56,263 bases of DNA from Bacteriovoracaceae bacterium UBA6144. Lineage in GTDB: Bacteria; Bdellovibrionota; Bacteriovoracia; Bacteriovoracales; Bacteriovoracaceae. The stretch spans positions 6,800-63,062 of the forward strand of contig DIVA01000127.1 of assembly GCA_002435705.1 (NCBI GenBank). The letters run 5' to 3'. Made by a program: the position numbers and the translations under genes. How positions within the stretch are numbered: position 1 is the stretch's first letter; each line of letters starts with the position of its first letter. The notes beneath the pieces are model-generated. The model was not told where the DNA came from, searched no databases, and worked only from the letters and a program-made list of their open reading frames with translations. This document shows positions 16,928-25,030 of this stretch, piece after piece.

Positions 16928-18187
16928 TTAGTTCACTGTAAAAAGACTAATTTCTGGAATAGCGCAGATTAATCCAAGTCCCAAAAGCATCACGAGCAAA
17001 TAAGGCAGCACCGCTTTTACCACCACTCCAATGGGTTCCTTGAACATGCCAGAGGCGACAAAAAGATTGATTCCAATGGGTGGAGTTAAATACCCAATCT
17101 CGAGATTCACGATCATGATGATTCCAAAATGCACGGGATCGATCCCAAAATGCTGGGCCATAGGAGTCAAGAGCGGAGCCAAGACTAAGATGGCACTCAT
17201 CGCGTCCATGAAACAACCTACGATGAGGAGCAGAAGATTCACAAGGAGAATAAAAGTTAATTTCGAAGAAACCATTTGAGCGATGGTATCCACCATCATC
17301 TGGGGAATCTGCTCGATGGTCATAAATTTATTTAAACTGACGGCAAGAATTAAGATTAAAAAAAGAAGTCCCAAAGTCTCGGCTGTTTCCACCGCCACAC
17401 TGGTCAGCTGCTTAAGCCTAAACTCTTGATGAATTAAGACCTCCACAATGAGGGCGTACATCACCGCAATCGCTGCGGATTCTGTGGCAGTAAAAAATCC
17501 CGTATAAATCCCACCGAGAATAATCAGAGGCATCAAAAGCGAAAGAATACCCTTTTGCAGTGACTTCATAGCGAGCTTTCGATCAAAAGGTGTGCGAGCT
17601 GACTTTGGTGCTCGCCAAACAGCATACCCACCCAGCAGCGACATCAAAAGAAGTCCTGGACCGATGCCGGCCTTAAACAAATCAACCACGGACACTCCGG
17701 CCATGATAGCAAAAATAATCATAGGGATACTTGGCGGAATAATGATTCCCAAAGTTCCCCCGGTACTCAATAGGCCCATCGAAAACTTCTTATCATAGCC
17801 AGCCTCTGTGAGCGCAGGATAAAGAAGAGAGCCGATAGCAATGAGAGTCACTGGGCTCGAGCCGCTAATAGCAGCAAAAACAGAACAAGATAAAACGGCA
17901 GCCAGTCCTAATCCTCCAGGAATTGGAGCTGTGAAAGCCCGGGCCACATCGATGAGTCTTCGGGAGATAGAGCCCTTGGTCATAATCTGACCAGCCAGAA
18001 TGAAAAGCGGAACCGCTAACAACACTTCCTTATCAGCAGCATAGAAGATATCTCCTATGACGACACTCAGTGGCTCTCCCGCAATGAACACGTAGCAGAA
18101 TCCAGCAATTAACCCCATGATCACAAAGAGGGGCACACCAATTAAAACAGCTGAAAGTAGCAGAGGGATCAGCAGCGTCGCGCTCAA
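16928..18187 (-). CDS. dctM: TRAP transporter large membrane subunit (DctM)
   Basis: The main transport subunit of a tripartite ATP-independent periplasmic (TRAP) system, which imports a carboxylate or related solute using a sodium or proton gradient. It has 419 residues and about twelve membrane segments. Conserved features seen include the opening FVIMGLIAGFCYV, LLAVPLFILAGQIM, SGSSPVTLIAIGSLLYP, GTLGIIIPPSIPMIIF and NLEIGYLTPPIGINLFV. It overlaps the small subunit gene by 4 bases and is the last gene of the operon tatT-dctP-dctQ-dctM. Substrate unknown; TatT-containing systems have been suggested to bind hydrophobic molecules. Confidence 0.93.
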   Translation of the reverse strand: MSATLLIPLLLSAVLIGVPLFVIMGLIAGFCYVFIAGEPLSVVIGDIFYAADKEVLLAVPLFILAGQIMTKGSISRRLIDVARAFTAPIPGGLGLAAVLSCSVFAAISGSSPVTLIAIGSLLYPALTEAGYDKKFSMGLLSTGGTLGIIIPPSIPMIIFAIMAGVSVVDLFKAGIGPGLLLMSLLGGYAVWRAPKSARTPFDRKLAMKSLQKGILSLLMPLIILGGIYTGFFTATESAAIAVMYALIVEVLIHQEFRLKQLTSVAVETAETLGLLFLILILAVSLNKFMTIEQIPQMMVDTIAQMVSSKLTFILLVNLLLLIVGCFMDAMSAILVLAPLLTPMAQHFGIDPVHFGIIMIVNLEIGYLTPPIGINLFVASGMFKEPIGVVVKAVLPYLLVMLLGLGLICAIPEISLFTVN

Positions 18188-18669
18188 TGGAGACTCCTTT
18201 CTGTTTTTTGCAAAGGCCTATAGGTAAACCAAGCGTAACGAAGTCCCATGGAAAAAAATGTCCAAGGAATCACCAACTGAAGAATCCATAGAGGAATATT
18301 AAGGACCACATGCAATTCAGCGAACTCACGACTCTCTAACACGTAAAGTGCACCATTATAAGCCAAAGCGAGACAGAAGAGACAAACAGCTGCATTTCTG
18401 AGTCTTTCAACCACACCGGAAAGTTTTCCTTTCCAAAGTTTATCCCCCACCTCAGGCCTGAGATGATCACCCTTTTGAGTCATCAGACACGCACCCAAAA
18501 ATCCAGCCCATATCATCAGATTAACGGCAGCTTTTTGTGCCCACGGAAGCCCCATCTTAAAGATCTCGCGCGCAGCCACGTCAGTGATAACAAGGCCTGT
18601 AAGGATAACCACGAAGAAGGCAGCACAGATTTTTTCAAACTTCGTGAGATAATCAAAAAATTTATTCAT
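18184..18669 (-). CDS. dctQ: TRAP transporter small membrane subunit (DctQ)
   Basis: A 161-residue protein with the four transmembrane helices of the DctQ family; it partners DctM and couples to the solute-binding protein. Typical features are an N-terminal amphipathic stretch, FKMGLPWAQKAAVNLMIWAG (the family's PWxEE-like segment, here with PWAQK), and ALAYNGALYVLESREFAE. It overlaps dctM by 4 bases and starts 3 bases from the dctP stop codon, so all three components are made from one message. Confidence 0.88.
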   Translation of the reverse strand: MNKFFDYLTKFEKICAAFFVVILTGLVITDVAAREIFKMGLPWAQKAAVNLMIWAGFLGACLMTQKGDHLRPEVGDKLWKGKLSGVVERLRNAAVCLFCLALAYNGALYVLESREFAELHVVLNIPLWILQLVIPWTFFSMGLRYAWFTYRPLQKTERSLH

Positions 18670-18672
18670 TCA

Positions 18673-19656
18673 TTACTTCTTTTTGAATGCGGCTTTACCT
18701 TCTTGGATCAAACGATAGATCTCAGCAGATTTCCCACCAATCTCTTTCACCATTTCTTGCGCTAAACCATCTGCAGATTTCACGAAAGCAGCTTTCTCTG
18801 TAGCAGAGAGAGTTGCCACCTGTATGCCTGACTCCTTGAGAACTTCGATCAAACTATCACCGAGCTTACGCACATTTGTACGGATCATTTTTGCCTGCTC
18901 GTTTTCAGAACCCAGCAAAATCTTTTTTTGATCAGGTTTCATCTTATCAAAAAACTTTTTTGAGTAGACGACCACAGCCGCCTGATAGATATGGTCTGTG
19001 ACGGTGTAAAACTTAATGGCAGACTGCCACTCAGCGGCCAGGGTAAAGAGAGGTGTATTATCAAAAGCCTCCACCACCCCAGTCTGAAGTGCTGGAAGCA
19101 CTTCAGGAGTCGAGATAGCCTGAGCAGCTGCTCCCAGGCGTTTCCAGTAAGCCAAATGAACCTTACTCTCCTGTGAGCGAATCTTCACACCCTTTAGGTC
19201 CTCAGGCTTTTTTATCAGTTTTGTTTTGTGGCCAATGGAGCGCCAACCGTTCTCAGCCCAAGTCACAAGGACAAAACCTTTTTGCTCAAAGAGTTCTTGG
19301 AATGGCTTCCAGAGATAGTTATCCAAGACGAAGTCTGCTTCTGCGTTCGACTCAAAAAGATAAGGGATCTCAAGGATATCGAGTTCGGGAATAACGGCGC
19401 TCATGGCCCCACAGGTAAGTCCCCCACCCTCTACTTGTCCGCGTCTCACTTTTTGGAGGATCTCAAGTTCCCCGCCCAGCTGACCACCAAGAAAAGTTTT
19501 TACTTTGATCTGATTTTTTGATTCTGCGAGAACACGCTCTTTAATTTCTTCCAACGAATCTGCCCAAGGCGTTCCGGCCGGAGCAATAGTGGCAAATTTA
19601 ACAGCAACGTTTGCAGCCGCACTACTTACGAGGAAACTTAAGATAAACGAGAGCAT
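18673..19656 (-). CDS. dctP: TRAP transporter periplasmic solute-binding protein (DctP)
   Basis: A 327-residue periplasmic binding protein that captures the solute and hands it to DctQM. The signal peptide is MLSFILSFLVSSAAA, cut before NVAVKF. The DctP signature is seen in KFATIAPAGTPWADSL, GQLGGELEILQKVRRGQ, EIPYLFESNAEAD and the LKGVKIRSQESKVHLAYWKRLGA region, where an arginine normally contacts a substrate carboxylate. It lies 9 bases after the TatT-like gene. Pairing with TatT resembles the Treponema TatP-TatT pair (family knowledge), which points to an oligomeric ligand-channelling complex. Confidence 0.92.
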   Translation of the reverse strand: MLSFILSFLVSSAAANVAVKFATIAPAGTPWADSLEEIKERVLAESKNQIKVKTFLGGQLGGELEILQKVRRGQVEGGGLTCGAMSAVIPELDILEIPYLFESNAEADFVLDNYLWKPFQELFEQKGFVLVTWAENGWRSIGHKTKLIKKPEDLKGVKIRSQESKVHLAYWKRLGAAAQAISTPEVLPALQTGVVEAFDNTPLFTLAAEWQSAIKFYTVTDHIYQAAVVVYSKKFFDKMKPDQKKILLGSENEQAKMIRTNVRKLGDSLIEVLKESGIQVATLSATEKAAFVKSADGLAQEMVKEIGGKSAEIYRLIQEGKAAFKKK

Positions 19657-19665
19657 TGTGACTCC

Positions 19666-20532
19666 TTAAAAGAGTTCGTCGATTTTTTTCAATAGATTCT
19701 GAGCTTTCTTTTTTTCTAACACGTTCTCAGGCATCAACTCTTTCGAGATGCTATCTGATGTTGCGAGCACTTCTTTAAGGGTTGCTTCGAAAGCCTTCTT
19801 GTCTTGTTTTTTTGTATAGTAAACTTCAGCCATGAGAACTTTTGTTCCCAGATAAGCTGGAGCTTGCTCAATTGAAGCTGTGAAAGCCTTGAGTGACTTA
19901 TTCATGTCGCCACCGGCGAAGCTAGGAGCGACAGAATAATAACCGCCCCAGTAACGTTGAACTGCCCCATGAAAGAAAGCTGGATTTACTCTCTCAACAC
20001 CTTCAACCAAAGCCTTAATACGACCTTTGTATTTCAACTGAGTGGCAATGCCTGAAAACTTAGCCCACTTCCCAAGGTTCGCAGCCGTCCAATACATGGA
20101 AGCGGCGTCATCCTTACTTAGGAGAGAGAGAGATTCTTCGAGAGTCTTCTTATTATTCATGTTGTCTGCAAATTGCGGATTCTGTGCCATGGCTTTTTCA
20201 CCAAAGAGTGCACCCTTCTCCCACAATGATTTTCTCAGCTCTAGATCCTCTTCATGAGCATCCGCAAGAAGATAGTAGGCATGTGTGAGCGCCTGGAATG
20301 TTTCTCTATCAGCCTTGTCAGTGCGTGAGAGCTTCTCCCAAGTATTTATAGACTGCTCTAACTCTGCCTTGATGTGGCGATTAGCCCAGAATTTTTTTGC
20401 CTGAACCTTAAGAGCTTGGGCTTCTTTATCATTTAAACTTGAAACGGAGTCACTGGACTCAAATCCCGATTGGCGCTTTGAGGCGCAACCACCAAGAGCT
20501 AACAAAAGAATGCACAATACGTAGTATTTCAT
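19666..20532 (-). CDS. TRAP-associated lipoprotein, TatT family (TPR-like)
   Basis: A 288-residue lipoprotein with signal MKYYVLCILLLALGGC and cysteine in the lipobox LGGC. The mature part is helical, with TPR-like repeats (THAYYLLADAHEE, AALYW-type, RVNPAFFHGAVQRYWGGYYS). The pair RYWGGYY plus GGDMNKSLKAF is typical of the TatT family, which works with a TRAP solute-binding protein in the periplasm. It is the first gene of the TRAP operon. Its ribosome binding site (GAGG, 6 bases before ATG) falls inside a potential 9-bp hairpin at 20537-20575. Confidence 0.85.
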   Translation of the reverse strand: MKYYVLCILLLALGGCASKRQSGFESSDSVSSLNDKEAQALKVQAKKFWANRHIKAELEQSINTWEKLSRTDKADRETFQALTHAYYLLADAHEEDLELRKSLWEKGALFGEKAMAQNPQFADNMNNKKTLEESLSLLSKDDAASMYWTAANLGKWAKFSGIATQLKYKGRIKALVEGVERVNPAFFHGAVQRYWGGYYSVAPSFAGGDMNKSLKAFTASIEQAPAYLGTKVLMAEVYYTKKQDKKAFEATLKEVLATSDSISKELMPENVLEKKKAQNLLKKIDELF

Positions 20533-20536
20533 TTTT

Positions 20537-20575
20537 CACCTCACATATATTTTTATTAAGTCTGCCTGTGAGATG
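20537..20575 (-). promoter_or_regulatory. Potential leader hairpin covering the TatT ribosome binding site
   Basis: In the transcript, CAUCUCACA (complement of 20567-20575) can pair with UGUGAGGUG (complement of 20537-20545). All nine positions pair, one of them as G-U, around a 21-base A/U-rich loop. The second arm contains the GAGG that should start translation of the TatT lipoprotein gene. The pairing is directly readable; a regulatory role is inference. Confidence 0.35.
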
Positions 20576-20595
20576 AACGAAAATCAATCCAGAGC

Positions 20596-21162
20596 TTATC
20601 TTACCTGACCAAATTTCACAGTGAATCCGAAACTATATTGCACGTCAGGCTTGGAAGCTCCTGTAAAAATCCATGTCGCACTTGCATTAAGAGCAAAATT
20701 TTGCGCAAAGGCAATTTGCAACCCTGTGCCAGCATAGGGATCCCACTTCACTCCCGGCTCTTTGACCTCCACAACTGAGGTTGAGGTATTAGTGATGGTA
20801 TTTTTTTCATCACTTCCACGAGCACCGGCACGCATAAAAAAACCAAGATAATTTGAGAGGGCATAAGTTGAGCGAAGACCAATCATAGCGCGTCTGATCT
20901 GATCCTCAACCTTGAGGTTCTCGCTCGGATAATCTCTTCGGTCGTTAGACTGCGTGACCTCGAGTTCAGCCGAAAGAAGTGTGTAGCCAGCCAATGCTCT
21001 TAAACCAAAAAAACTTCTGGTGCTATAGCGGGCCGGCTCAGGAAATTGATTTTGCGTATGCTCTACCCCAAAAAGTGGCTCGACTCTCACACTGGCCCCA
21101 GACTGAGCCTGGGACAGAGACGAGATAAGAATAAGGGAGAGGATAAATAATATTTTCTGCAT
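20596..21162 (-). CDS. Outer-membrane beta-barrel protein
   Basis: A protein of 188 residues with a signal peptide (MQKILFILSLILISSLSQAQ, then SGASV). The rest is made of alternating polar/hydrophobic strands with aromatic girdle residues (FGLRALAGYTLLSAELEV, LGFFMRAGARG, PYAGTGLQIAFAQNF), ending with a strand FGFTVKFG. It is an eight-strand barrel-sized protein of the OmpA/OmpW-like porin-fold class; the exact family is not recognised. It lies 63 bases ahead of the TatT gene, in the same direction, so it could belong to the TRAP operon and serve as an outer-membrane part of the uptake route; that is inference. Confidence 0.75.
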   Translation of the reverse strand: MQKILFILSLILISSLSQAQSGASVRVEPLFGVEHTQNQFPEPARYSTRSFFGLRALAGYTLLSAELEVTQSNDRRDYPSENLKVEDQIRRAMIGLRSTYALSNYLGFFMRAGARGSDEKNTITNTSTSVVEVKEPGVKWDPYAGTGLQIAFAQNFALNASATWIFTGASKPDVQYSFGFTVKFGQVR

Positions 21163-21215
21163 TCAAGATCCTTTTCTCCCCTTATAATAAAACATAGACG
21201 AGGCAATCGACGATC

Positions 21216-22169
21216 ATGGCAAAAGATTCCGACACTAGCTCCACTTTAAAAGTACTTGTGCTCAATGCAGAGAATCTTTTTATTTTCATGGAGCACTGGA
21301 AAGAAGAGCCGATTGCTCAAATGAATGAGATTCAGTGGCAAAAGCTAAACTCAGGACTTATTGGCAACAAAACGCTCTCTAAAGTTCAAGCCCTGGCCAC
21401 CACCATCGAGAAAATCTCACCCGACTTAATCATGCTGACTGAAGTCGGTGGAATGCTTTCACTCGAAAATTTTAATCGCTTTTTTCTCCAGAATTTCTAC
21501 CAGCCATTTTTACTTGAGGGAAATTCAGACCGTGGAATTGATATGGGCTTTCTACTGAAGGCTCCTTGGAGCGGCAAAATCCACACTCACAAAGATTATA
21601 AACTCCCCCACCCAAAATATACTACCTTCTCACGAGATGTATTAAAGCTTGAAATTTCTCTCAATAATCGCCTCGTGGCCAATGCTCTACTGGTTCATTT
21701 AAAATCTAAACTCAATTCAAAGGGCGATGACTTTGAAGGACGAACTCGCCGAGCGGTAGAGGTTTTGGGCTTAAGTGAAATCATTTATCAACTGCCCCAG
21801 GATGTACCCTTGCTTTTGGGTGGCGATTTTAATGGAATGGCCAGCGGGGCAAATCCTGAGCCTGAGTTTTTACCACTTAGTCACAAAAATAATTTACAAG
21901 ATGCCGCTCTCTTCGCTGGAATACCTGAAAGTGAACGCTTTAGTTATGTCTACTTTAACCACGGTGGGGTCAGAATTGAGCAACAGCTTGATTATCTATT
22001 CCTAAATCAAAAAGCTCAAGAATACCTCGTCAAAGAATCTGTGACTTTTCCAAGATATACTGGATCAGAGGGACAACTGATCCCGCTCCCCCAAAGATCT
22101 TGGCAGAAGATACTCATGCCCTCCGATCACCTCCCCCTTTACGCTGAATTTAATCTTAAGATTCAATAG
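21216..22169 (+). CDS. Endonuclease/exonuclease/phosphatase (EEP) superfamily hydrolase
   Basis: A 317-residue metal-dependent phosphoesterase. The EEP core shows KVLVLNAENLF (metal Asn), PDLIMLTEVGG (metal Glu), the catalytic region LLVHLKSKLNS, VPLLLGGDFNG (Asp and Asn), IEQQLDYLFLN (Asp near the active site) and the final SDHLPLYAEF, where Asp-His closes the site. No signal peptide is evident (start MAKDSDTSSTLKV), so it is probably cytoplasmic. The target could be DNA, RNA, an inositol or a phospholipid; sequence alone does not say. The stop codon is followed by a GGCTAAATTTTAGCC palindrome. Confidence 0.9.
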   Translation: MAKDSDTSSTLKVLVLNAENLFIFMEHWKEEPIAQMNEIQWQKLNSGLIGNKTLSKVQALATTIEKISPDLIMLTEVGGMLSLENFNRFFLQNFYQPFLLEGNSDRGIDMGFLLKAPWSGKIHTHKDYKLPHPKYTTFSRDVLKLEISLNNRLVANALLVHLKSKLNSKGDDFEGRTRRAVEVLGLSEIIYQLPQDVPLLLGGDFNGMASGANPEPEFLPLSHKNNLQDAALFAGIPESERFSYVYFNHGGVRIEQQLDYLFLNQKAQEYLVKESVTFPRYTGSEGQLIPLPQRSWQKILMPSDHLPLYAEFNLKIQ

Positions 22170-22183
22170 GCTAAATTTTAGCC
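22169..22183. terminator. Perfect palindrome after EEP gene, weak terminator candidate
   Basis: GGCTAAATTTTAGCC begins at the last base of the EEP stop codon. It forms a 5-7 bp stem with a tiny loop and is followed by a modest T-rich run (TCTTTCTT), less than a strong terminator. It may instead be an operator for the bS21 gene that starts 50 bases downstream. Confidence 0.3.
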
Positions 22184-22233
22184 ACTAGTCTTTCTTAGTC
22201 AGCATGATAAATTGGAAGGAAGGAGATCATTTT

Positions 22234-22473
22234 ATGCGAGATAAATCGAAAGAGACCGGAGAGAACGTCCATTTAGAAATTTCAGAAAATTTTGGAGTCG
22301 ATAAGGCCCTCAAAAAGTTTAAACGTCTCTGCGACAACTGTGGCATTGTAAAAGAATACCGCGACCGGGAGTACTATCAGAAACCTTCCATCAAAAGTAG
22401 ACTTAAGCGGGAAAATGCACAAAAAAGAAAAGCTAAAACGCTAAGTAAGAGTAAAGTCACTCGTAAGTTTTAA
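22234..22473 (+). CDS. rpsU: Ribosomal protein bS21
   Basis: A small basic 30S protein (79 residues) that helps start translation by contacting the mRNA anti-Shine-Dalgarno region. The core shows GVDKALKKFKRLCDNCGIV, EYRDREYYQKPSIK and a Lys/Arg-rich C-terminus, matching the bS21 pattern. The acidic N-terminal extension of about 15 residues (MRDKSKETGENVH) is longer than in E. coli. ATG 22234 has a near-perfect AAGGAAGGAGAT in front; the frame's earlier ATG 22204 sits upstream of that site and is rejected. It is not next to dnaG here, but next to the convergent PqqD-like gene. Confidence 0.9.
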   Translation: MRDKSKETGENVHLEISENFGVDKALKKFKRLCDNCGIVKEYRDREYYQKPSIKSRLKRENAQKRKAKTLSKSKVTRKF

Positions 22474-22474
22474 T

Positions 22475-22723
22475 TTACTGCTCTTTAATAACCGTGAGCT
22501 CGATCAAGTCTTTAACGATCTGATCGAGAGTCTCACTCGTGACACTATCACCGAGCTTAGATTTAACTTCCGAGACCTCAATCCCCTCCACCAACATAAG
22601 AAAAATTTTAGCCACTTGGTGATCAAGCTTATAGATGAAATCATCGTCGTTATACTTGATGATACTAACGAGCTCATCTGAGATTTTTTTAAAAAACACG
22701 TCTTCCATTAGTTTATATTTCAT
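22475..22723 (-). CDS. PqqD-like peptide-binding protein
   Basis: An 82-residue protein with the PqqD/RRE winged-helix pattern: strand SIIKYNDDDFIYKLDHQVA, helix KIFLMLVEGIEVSEVKSKLG and the last helix TLDQIVKDLIELTVI. Such domains bind the leader part of precursor peptides and present them to a modifying enzyme. It lacks the GGxxx-Cys features of catalytic partners and is a stand-alone domain. The start lies 11 bases inside the end of the carbamoyltransferase gene, so they are translated together. Two precursor-like peptide genes lie divergently 1.9 kb away. An alternative is a polysaccharide-locus PqqD-like protein; function not proven. Confidence 0.72.
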   Translation of the reverse strand: MKYKLMEDVFFKKISDELVSIIKYNDDDFIYKLDHQVAKIFLMLVEGIEVSEVKSKLGDSVTSETLDQIVKDLIELTVIKEQ

Positions 22724-24443
22724 CGTTCTTCCTGATTAAGTATGAGCCTATTATAATGTATTTTATTTTTGAATTCTCAAAAAAAAGCTTCGCATCCTCT
22801 AAAGTTTCAACGATGGGCTGATCCATGAGATTCAAACTGGTGTTCAAAACAACCCCTAACCCATATTTTTCATGGCACTTTTTAATTAAATTATAATAAA
22901 GAGGGTTCTGTTTTTCGCATAAAGTTTGTAGTCGACAGGTTCCGTCAACATGAGTGACCCCTGCCAACTTTTCGCGGTAGTGAGAACGAACCTGAGCACA
23001 AAATGTCATGAAGGGGGAATGGAAGGTGTCATCCACTTCGAAATACTCAGTGGTGAGTTCTTTCAGCACACTGCCGCCATAGGGGCGAAATTTCTCTCGG
23101 TATTTGACGAAATTATTCAGATGATTTTTTATATCTGGGATGTCAGGTCTGCATAAAATACTTCTATGACCTAATGCTCTCGGTCCCACTTCGGATCGTC
23201 CCTGCATCCAGGCTACAATTTGATTTTTCTCAATCAGACCTGCCGCTCTCTCGATCACATCTTCACACTTTTCAACAATAAACTGACTGAAAACTGATGG
23301 AACTTTGTCTTCATGTAGCTCAACGGCATTATGAATGGGGCCATAGTAGGAATTGATTGTTTCGATGGGAGCGACCTTGAACTTTAGATCTCCACGTTCG
23401 AAAGCCAACTTCGTTGCGCATCCGAGAGCTATCCCTTCATCATTAGGGAATGGAGGAACGTACACCTGCTTATATAGCTGGCTTTGCACAAGTTTCATGT
23501 TGAACAATCCATTGAGTGCACAGCCGCCAACCAAAACCACGTTATCAAACTGCGGATACTTTTCTTTGAGCTCTTTCATGCGCTTGAGCATCCCTACTTC
23601 AAAATGATGCTGGATGCTTGCTGCGACATTTGCCGATCGCTGAAATGATTCTTCACTTTGAGAGTCGAATTCTATTTTGGATTTAAAAATTTTAAAATCT
23701 TCAAGGTTGAGAGCCAGAAGATACTCTCGCATATCTTTGATCTCTATGGATTTGCCATAGGCTGACAAACCCATAACTTTACCGGCCTGGGTCCAGTTAT
23801 TGAAAATCAGCTTGGCAGTATACTCAAAATGACTTCCAAAGCTTGCACTAAAGCGCAGTTTTCTTTCAGTAAAAAACCACTGTTTGGAAAAAAACTTTTC
23901 TAAGGGGGTGATCTTTCCATTTTCAAAAGCATAAACAGAAAAATACTCTCTCCCTTCTTCCCTATTCTTTTCAACAAAGTCCCATTCTAGGTCTGCGGTA
24001 GAAAAAGCACTCTTCTCACTTCCGGCCCCATCAGAAACCACAATGAGTGCTCGCTCAAAAGGCATCACAGGAAAAATGGAATAAGCGTGCGAAAGATGGT
24101 GTGGAGTAAAGCCAATTTTTGAATTATGTAAGGAGGAGGCCTTATGGAGACGAAACCCCTGTAGGAGAGCCCCATAGTCGGGCACTCGCCCATCAACCTC
24201 TGCTTCAGTAATCCTGGGGTGCTCACCAAAGCAGTTTTGGACCAAATCCTCATCTTTAAGACCTGCCCACTGTTGGGGGGAGACTTTTCTAAAGTACTTA
24301 AGTGCGGCAAAGGGAAAGCCACCGACATTCTTACGGCGCCCCACCCTTTCGCTCAAAATAATCTCTAGCTTCTTGAATTCACCGCTTTCCAACAAAAAGT
24401 GGCACACGGATGAATCATGGTGTCCGATATTAATCCCTATCAT
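22713..24443 (-). CDS. NodU/CmcH/TobZ-type carbamoyltransferase
   Basis: Transfers a carbamoyl group from carbamoyl phosphate through carbamoyl-AMP to a hydroxyl or amino group of a small molecule or sugar. The 576-residue protein has the two-domain (YrdC-like plus Kae1-like) layout. Visible are GHHDSS near the N-terminus, FTPHHLSHAYS (metal histidines), VLVGGCALNGLFNMKL, then GRSEVGPRALGHRSILC and VVLNTSLNLMDQPIVETLEDA in the C-terminal domain, all as in NodU and TobZ. Cytoplasmic. It starts from the 230-base region shared with the divergent peptide genes and overlaps pqqD-like. A role in decorating a peptide-derived or glycan product is suggested by the neighbours. Confidence 0.9.
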   Translation of the reverse strand: MIGINIGHHDSSVCHFLLESGEFKKLEIILSERVGRRKNVGGFPFAALKYFRKVSPQQWAGLKDEDLVQNCFGEHPRITEAEVDGRVPDYGALLQGFRLHKASSLHNSKIGFTPHHLSHAYSIFPVMPFERALIVVSDGAGSEKSAFSTADLEWDFVEKNREEGREYFSVYAFENGKITPLEKFFSKQWFFTERKLRFSASFGSHFEYTAKLIFNNWTQAGKVMGLSAYGKSIEIKDMREYLLALNLEDFKIFKSKIEFDSQSEESFQRSANVAASIQHHFEVGMLKRMKELKEKYPQFDNVVLVGGCALNGLFNMKLVQSQLYKQVYVPPFPNDEGIALGCATKLAFERGDLKFKVAPIETINSYYGPIHNAVELHEDKVPSVFSQFIVEKCEDVIERAAGLIEKNQIVAWMQGRSEVGPRALGHRSILCRPDIPDIKNHLNNFVKYREKFRPYGGSVLKELTTEYFEVDDTFHSPFMTFCAQVRSHYREKLAGVTHVDGTCRLQTLCEKQNPLYYNLIKKCHEKYGLGVVLNTSLNLMDQPIVETLEDAKLFFENSKIKYIIIGSYLIRKNDEI

Positions 24444-24673
24444 TTCAAGTGCTTACCTTAAAAAAGCCAAATAAATCAGAGAGATGTTTTTGAATTTCTC
24501 TGCACGTGTTAACCTAGTATGTATGAGATAGATTGATTTGAGCAATCATTTATACTTATAAAATGTCCCCAAGATACCGAAAACATTTATAGATTTTGTT
24601 TTGATATGCGAGACTTATTAAGTACAAATATAAAGATAGAATTAAGATCATTTCTAAAAAAGATTGGATTATT
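24444..24673. promoter_or_regulatory. Divergent regulatory region between carbamoyltransferase and peptide genes
   Basis: A 230-base AT-rich gap holds the start signals of two opposite operons. Toward the peptide genes, TTGATA (24601-24606) and TACAAA (24623-24628), 16 bases apart, form a mediocre sigma-70-like pair. At 24531-24548 GATTG and CAATC (also TGATT/AATCA) form a short inverted repeat that could be an operator. I see no strong ribosome binding site before the first peptide gene and none before the carbamoyltransferase closer than AAGG, about 12 bases from its ATG. Confidence 0.4.
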
Positions 24674-24835
24674 ATGATTAAAGACAAAAATACACCAGGC
24701 ACCTCAGACGAATCAGAGATCCTTAAAGACTACGGTCTTGCAGTGGGCAAAATCACAAGGGTCAATCTGAGTGTAAACGGATCTATTGAAACGCTTCTCG
24801 TAAGCGCTAAAGAAGCCGCTGCCGCTGCTGAATAA
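24674..24835 (+). CDS. Putative precursor/scaffold peptide 1 (53 residues)
   Basis: ATG 24674 to TAA 24833 encodes 53 residues. An acidic, variable N-terminus (MIKDKNTPGTSDESE) is followed by a core (ILKDYGLAVGKITRVNLSV) and then NGSIETLLVSAKEAAAAAE, an Ala-rich tail ending in Glu. The second gene, 15 bases on, repeats the core with about 17 of 28 residues identical and also ends in an Ala run plus Lys-Glu. Duplication of a short gene with a conserved segment and repetitive tail is typical of RiPP precursors. The YG-x-x-V-G-x-I-T stretch is reminiscent of the leader recognition motif of PqqD-bound peptides (YG...T), though the spacing differs. There is no cysteine. It lies divergent from the PqqD-like operon. 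Function inferred. Confidence 0.62.
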   Translation: MIKDKNTPGTSDESEILKDYGLAVGKITRVNLSVNGSIETLLVSAKEAAAAAE

Positions 24836-24850
24836 AAAGAGAGTCCCTTT

Positions 24851-25003
24851 ATGAAAACTGACAACCAGCTAAAAGATGAGTCGAGTGAGAACATCGAAAT
24901 CGTTAAAGATTACGGCTTAAGTGTTGGCAGAATCACAAAAGTGGACCTCTCTTCAAATGGTTTATTTGACGTCTTGGCTGCAGCCGCTGCTGCTAAAGAA
25001 TAA
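24851..25003 (+). CDS. Putative precursor/scaffold peptide 2 (50 residues)
   Basis: ATG 24851 to TAA 25001, followed at once by TGA. The 50-residue product begins with a polar stretch (MKTDNQLKDESSENIE), continues with the core IVKDYGLSVGRITKVDLSSN and ends in GLFDVLAAAAAAKE. Compared with peptide 1, EI-KDYGL-VG-IT-V-LS-NG is shared; the 5' third and the length of the Ala tail differ. A GAGAG lies about 7 bases upstream. The gap to the PLP enzyme is 27 bases, so all three genes are likely on one transcript. No cysteine, Lys-Glu C-terminus. Whether the core or the tail is modified cannot be told from sequence. Confidence 0.62.
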   Translation: MKTDNQLKDESSENIEIVKDYGLSVGRITKVDLSSNGLFDVLAAAAAAKE

Positions 25004-25030
25004 TGACTTGTTACTAAAGTTTTTATTTCA

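Noticed and set aside
22204..22233. Longer N-terminus for bS21 from ATG 22204
   Set aside because: The AAGGAAGGAGAT site lies after that ATG and directly before ATG 22234.
24531..24548. FNR-like site (TTGAT...ATCA) in the peptide promoter region
   Set aside because: The half-site spacing is 7, not 4, so I list it only as a short inverted repeat.
24674..25003. Lasso peptide precursors
   Set aside because: No asparagine-synthetase-like cyclase or transglutaminase-like protease is in the window, and the YG...T spacing differs from lasso leaders.
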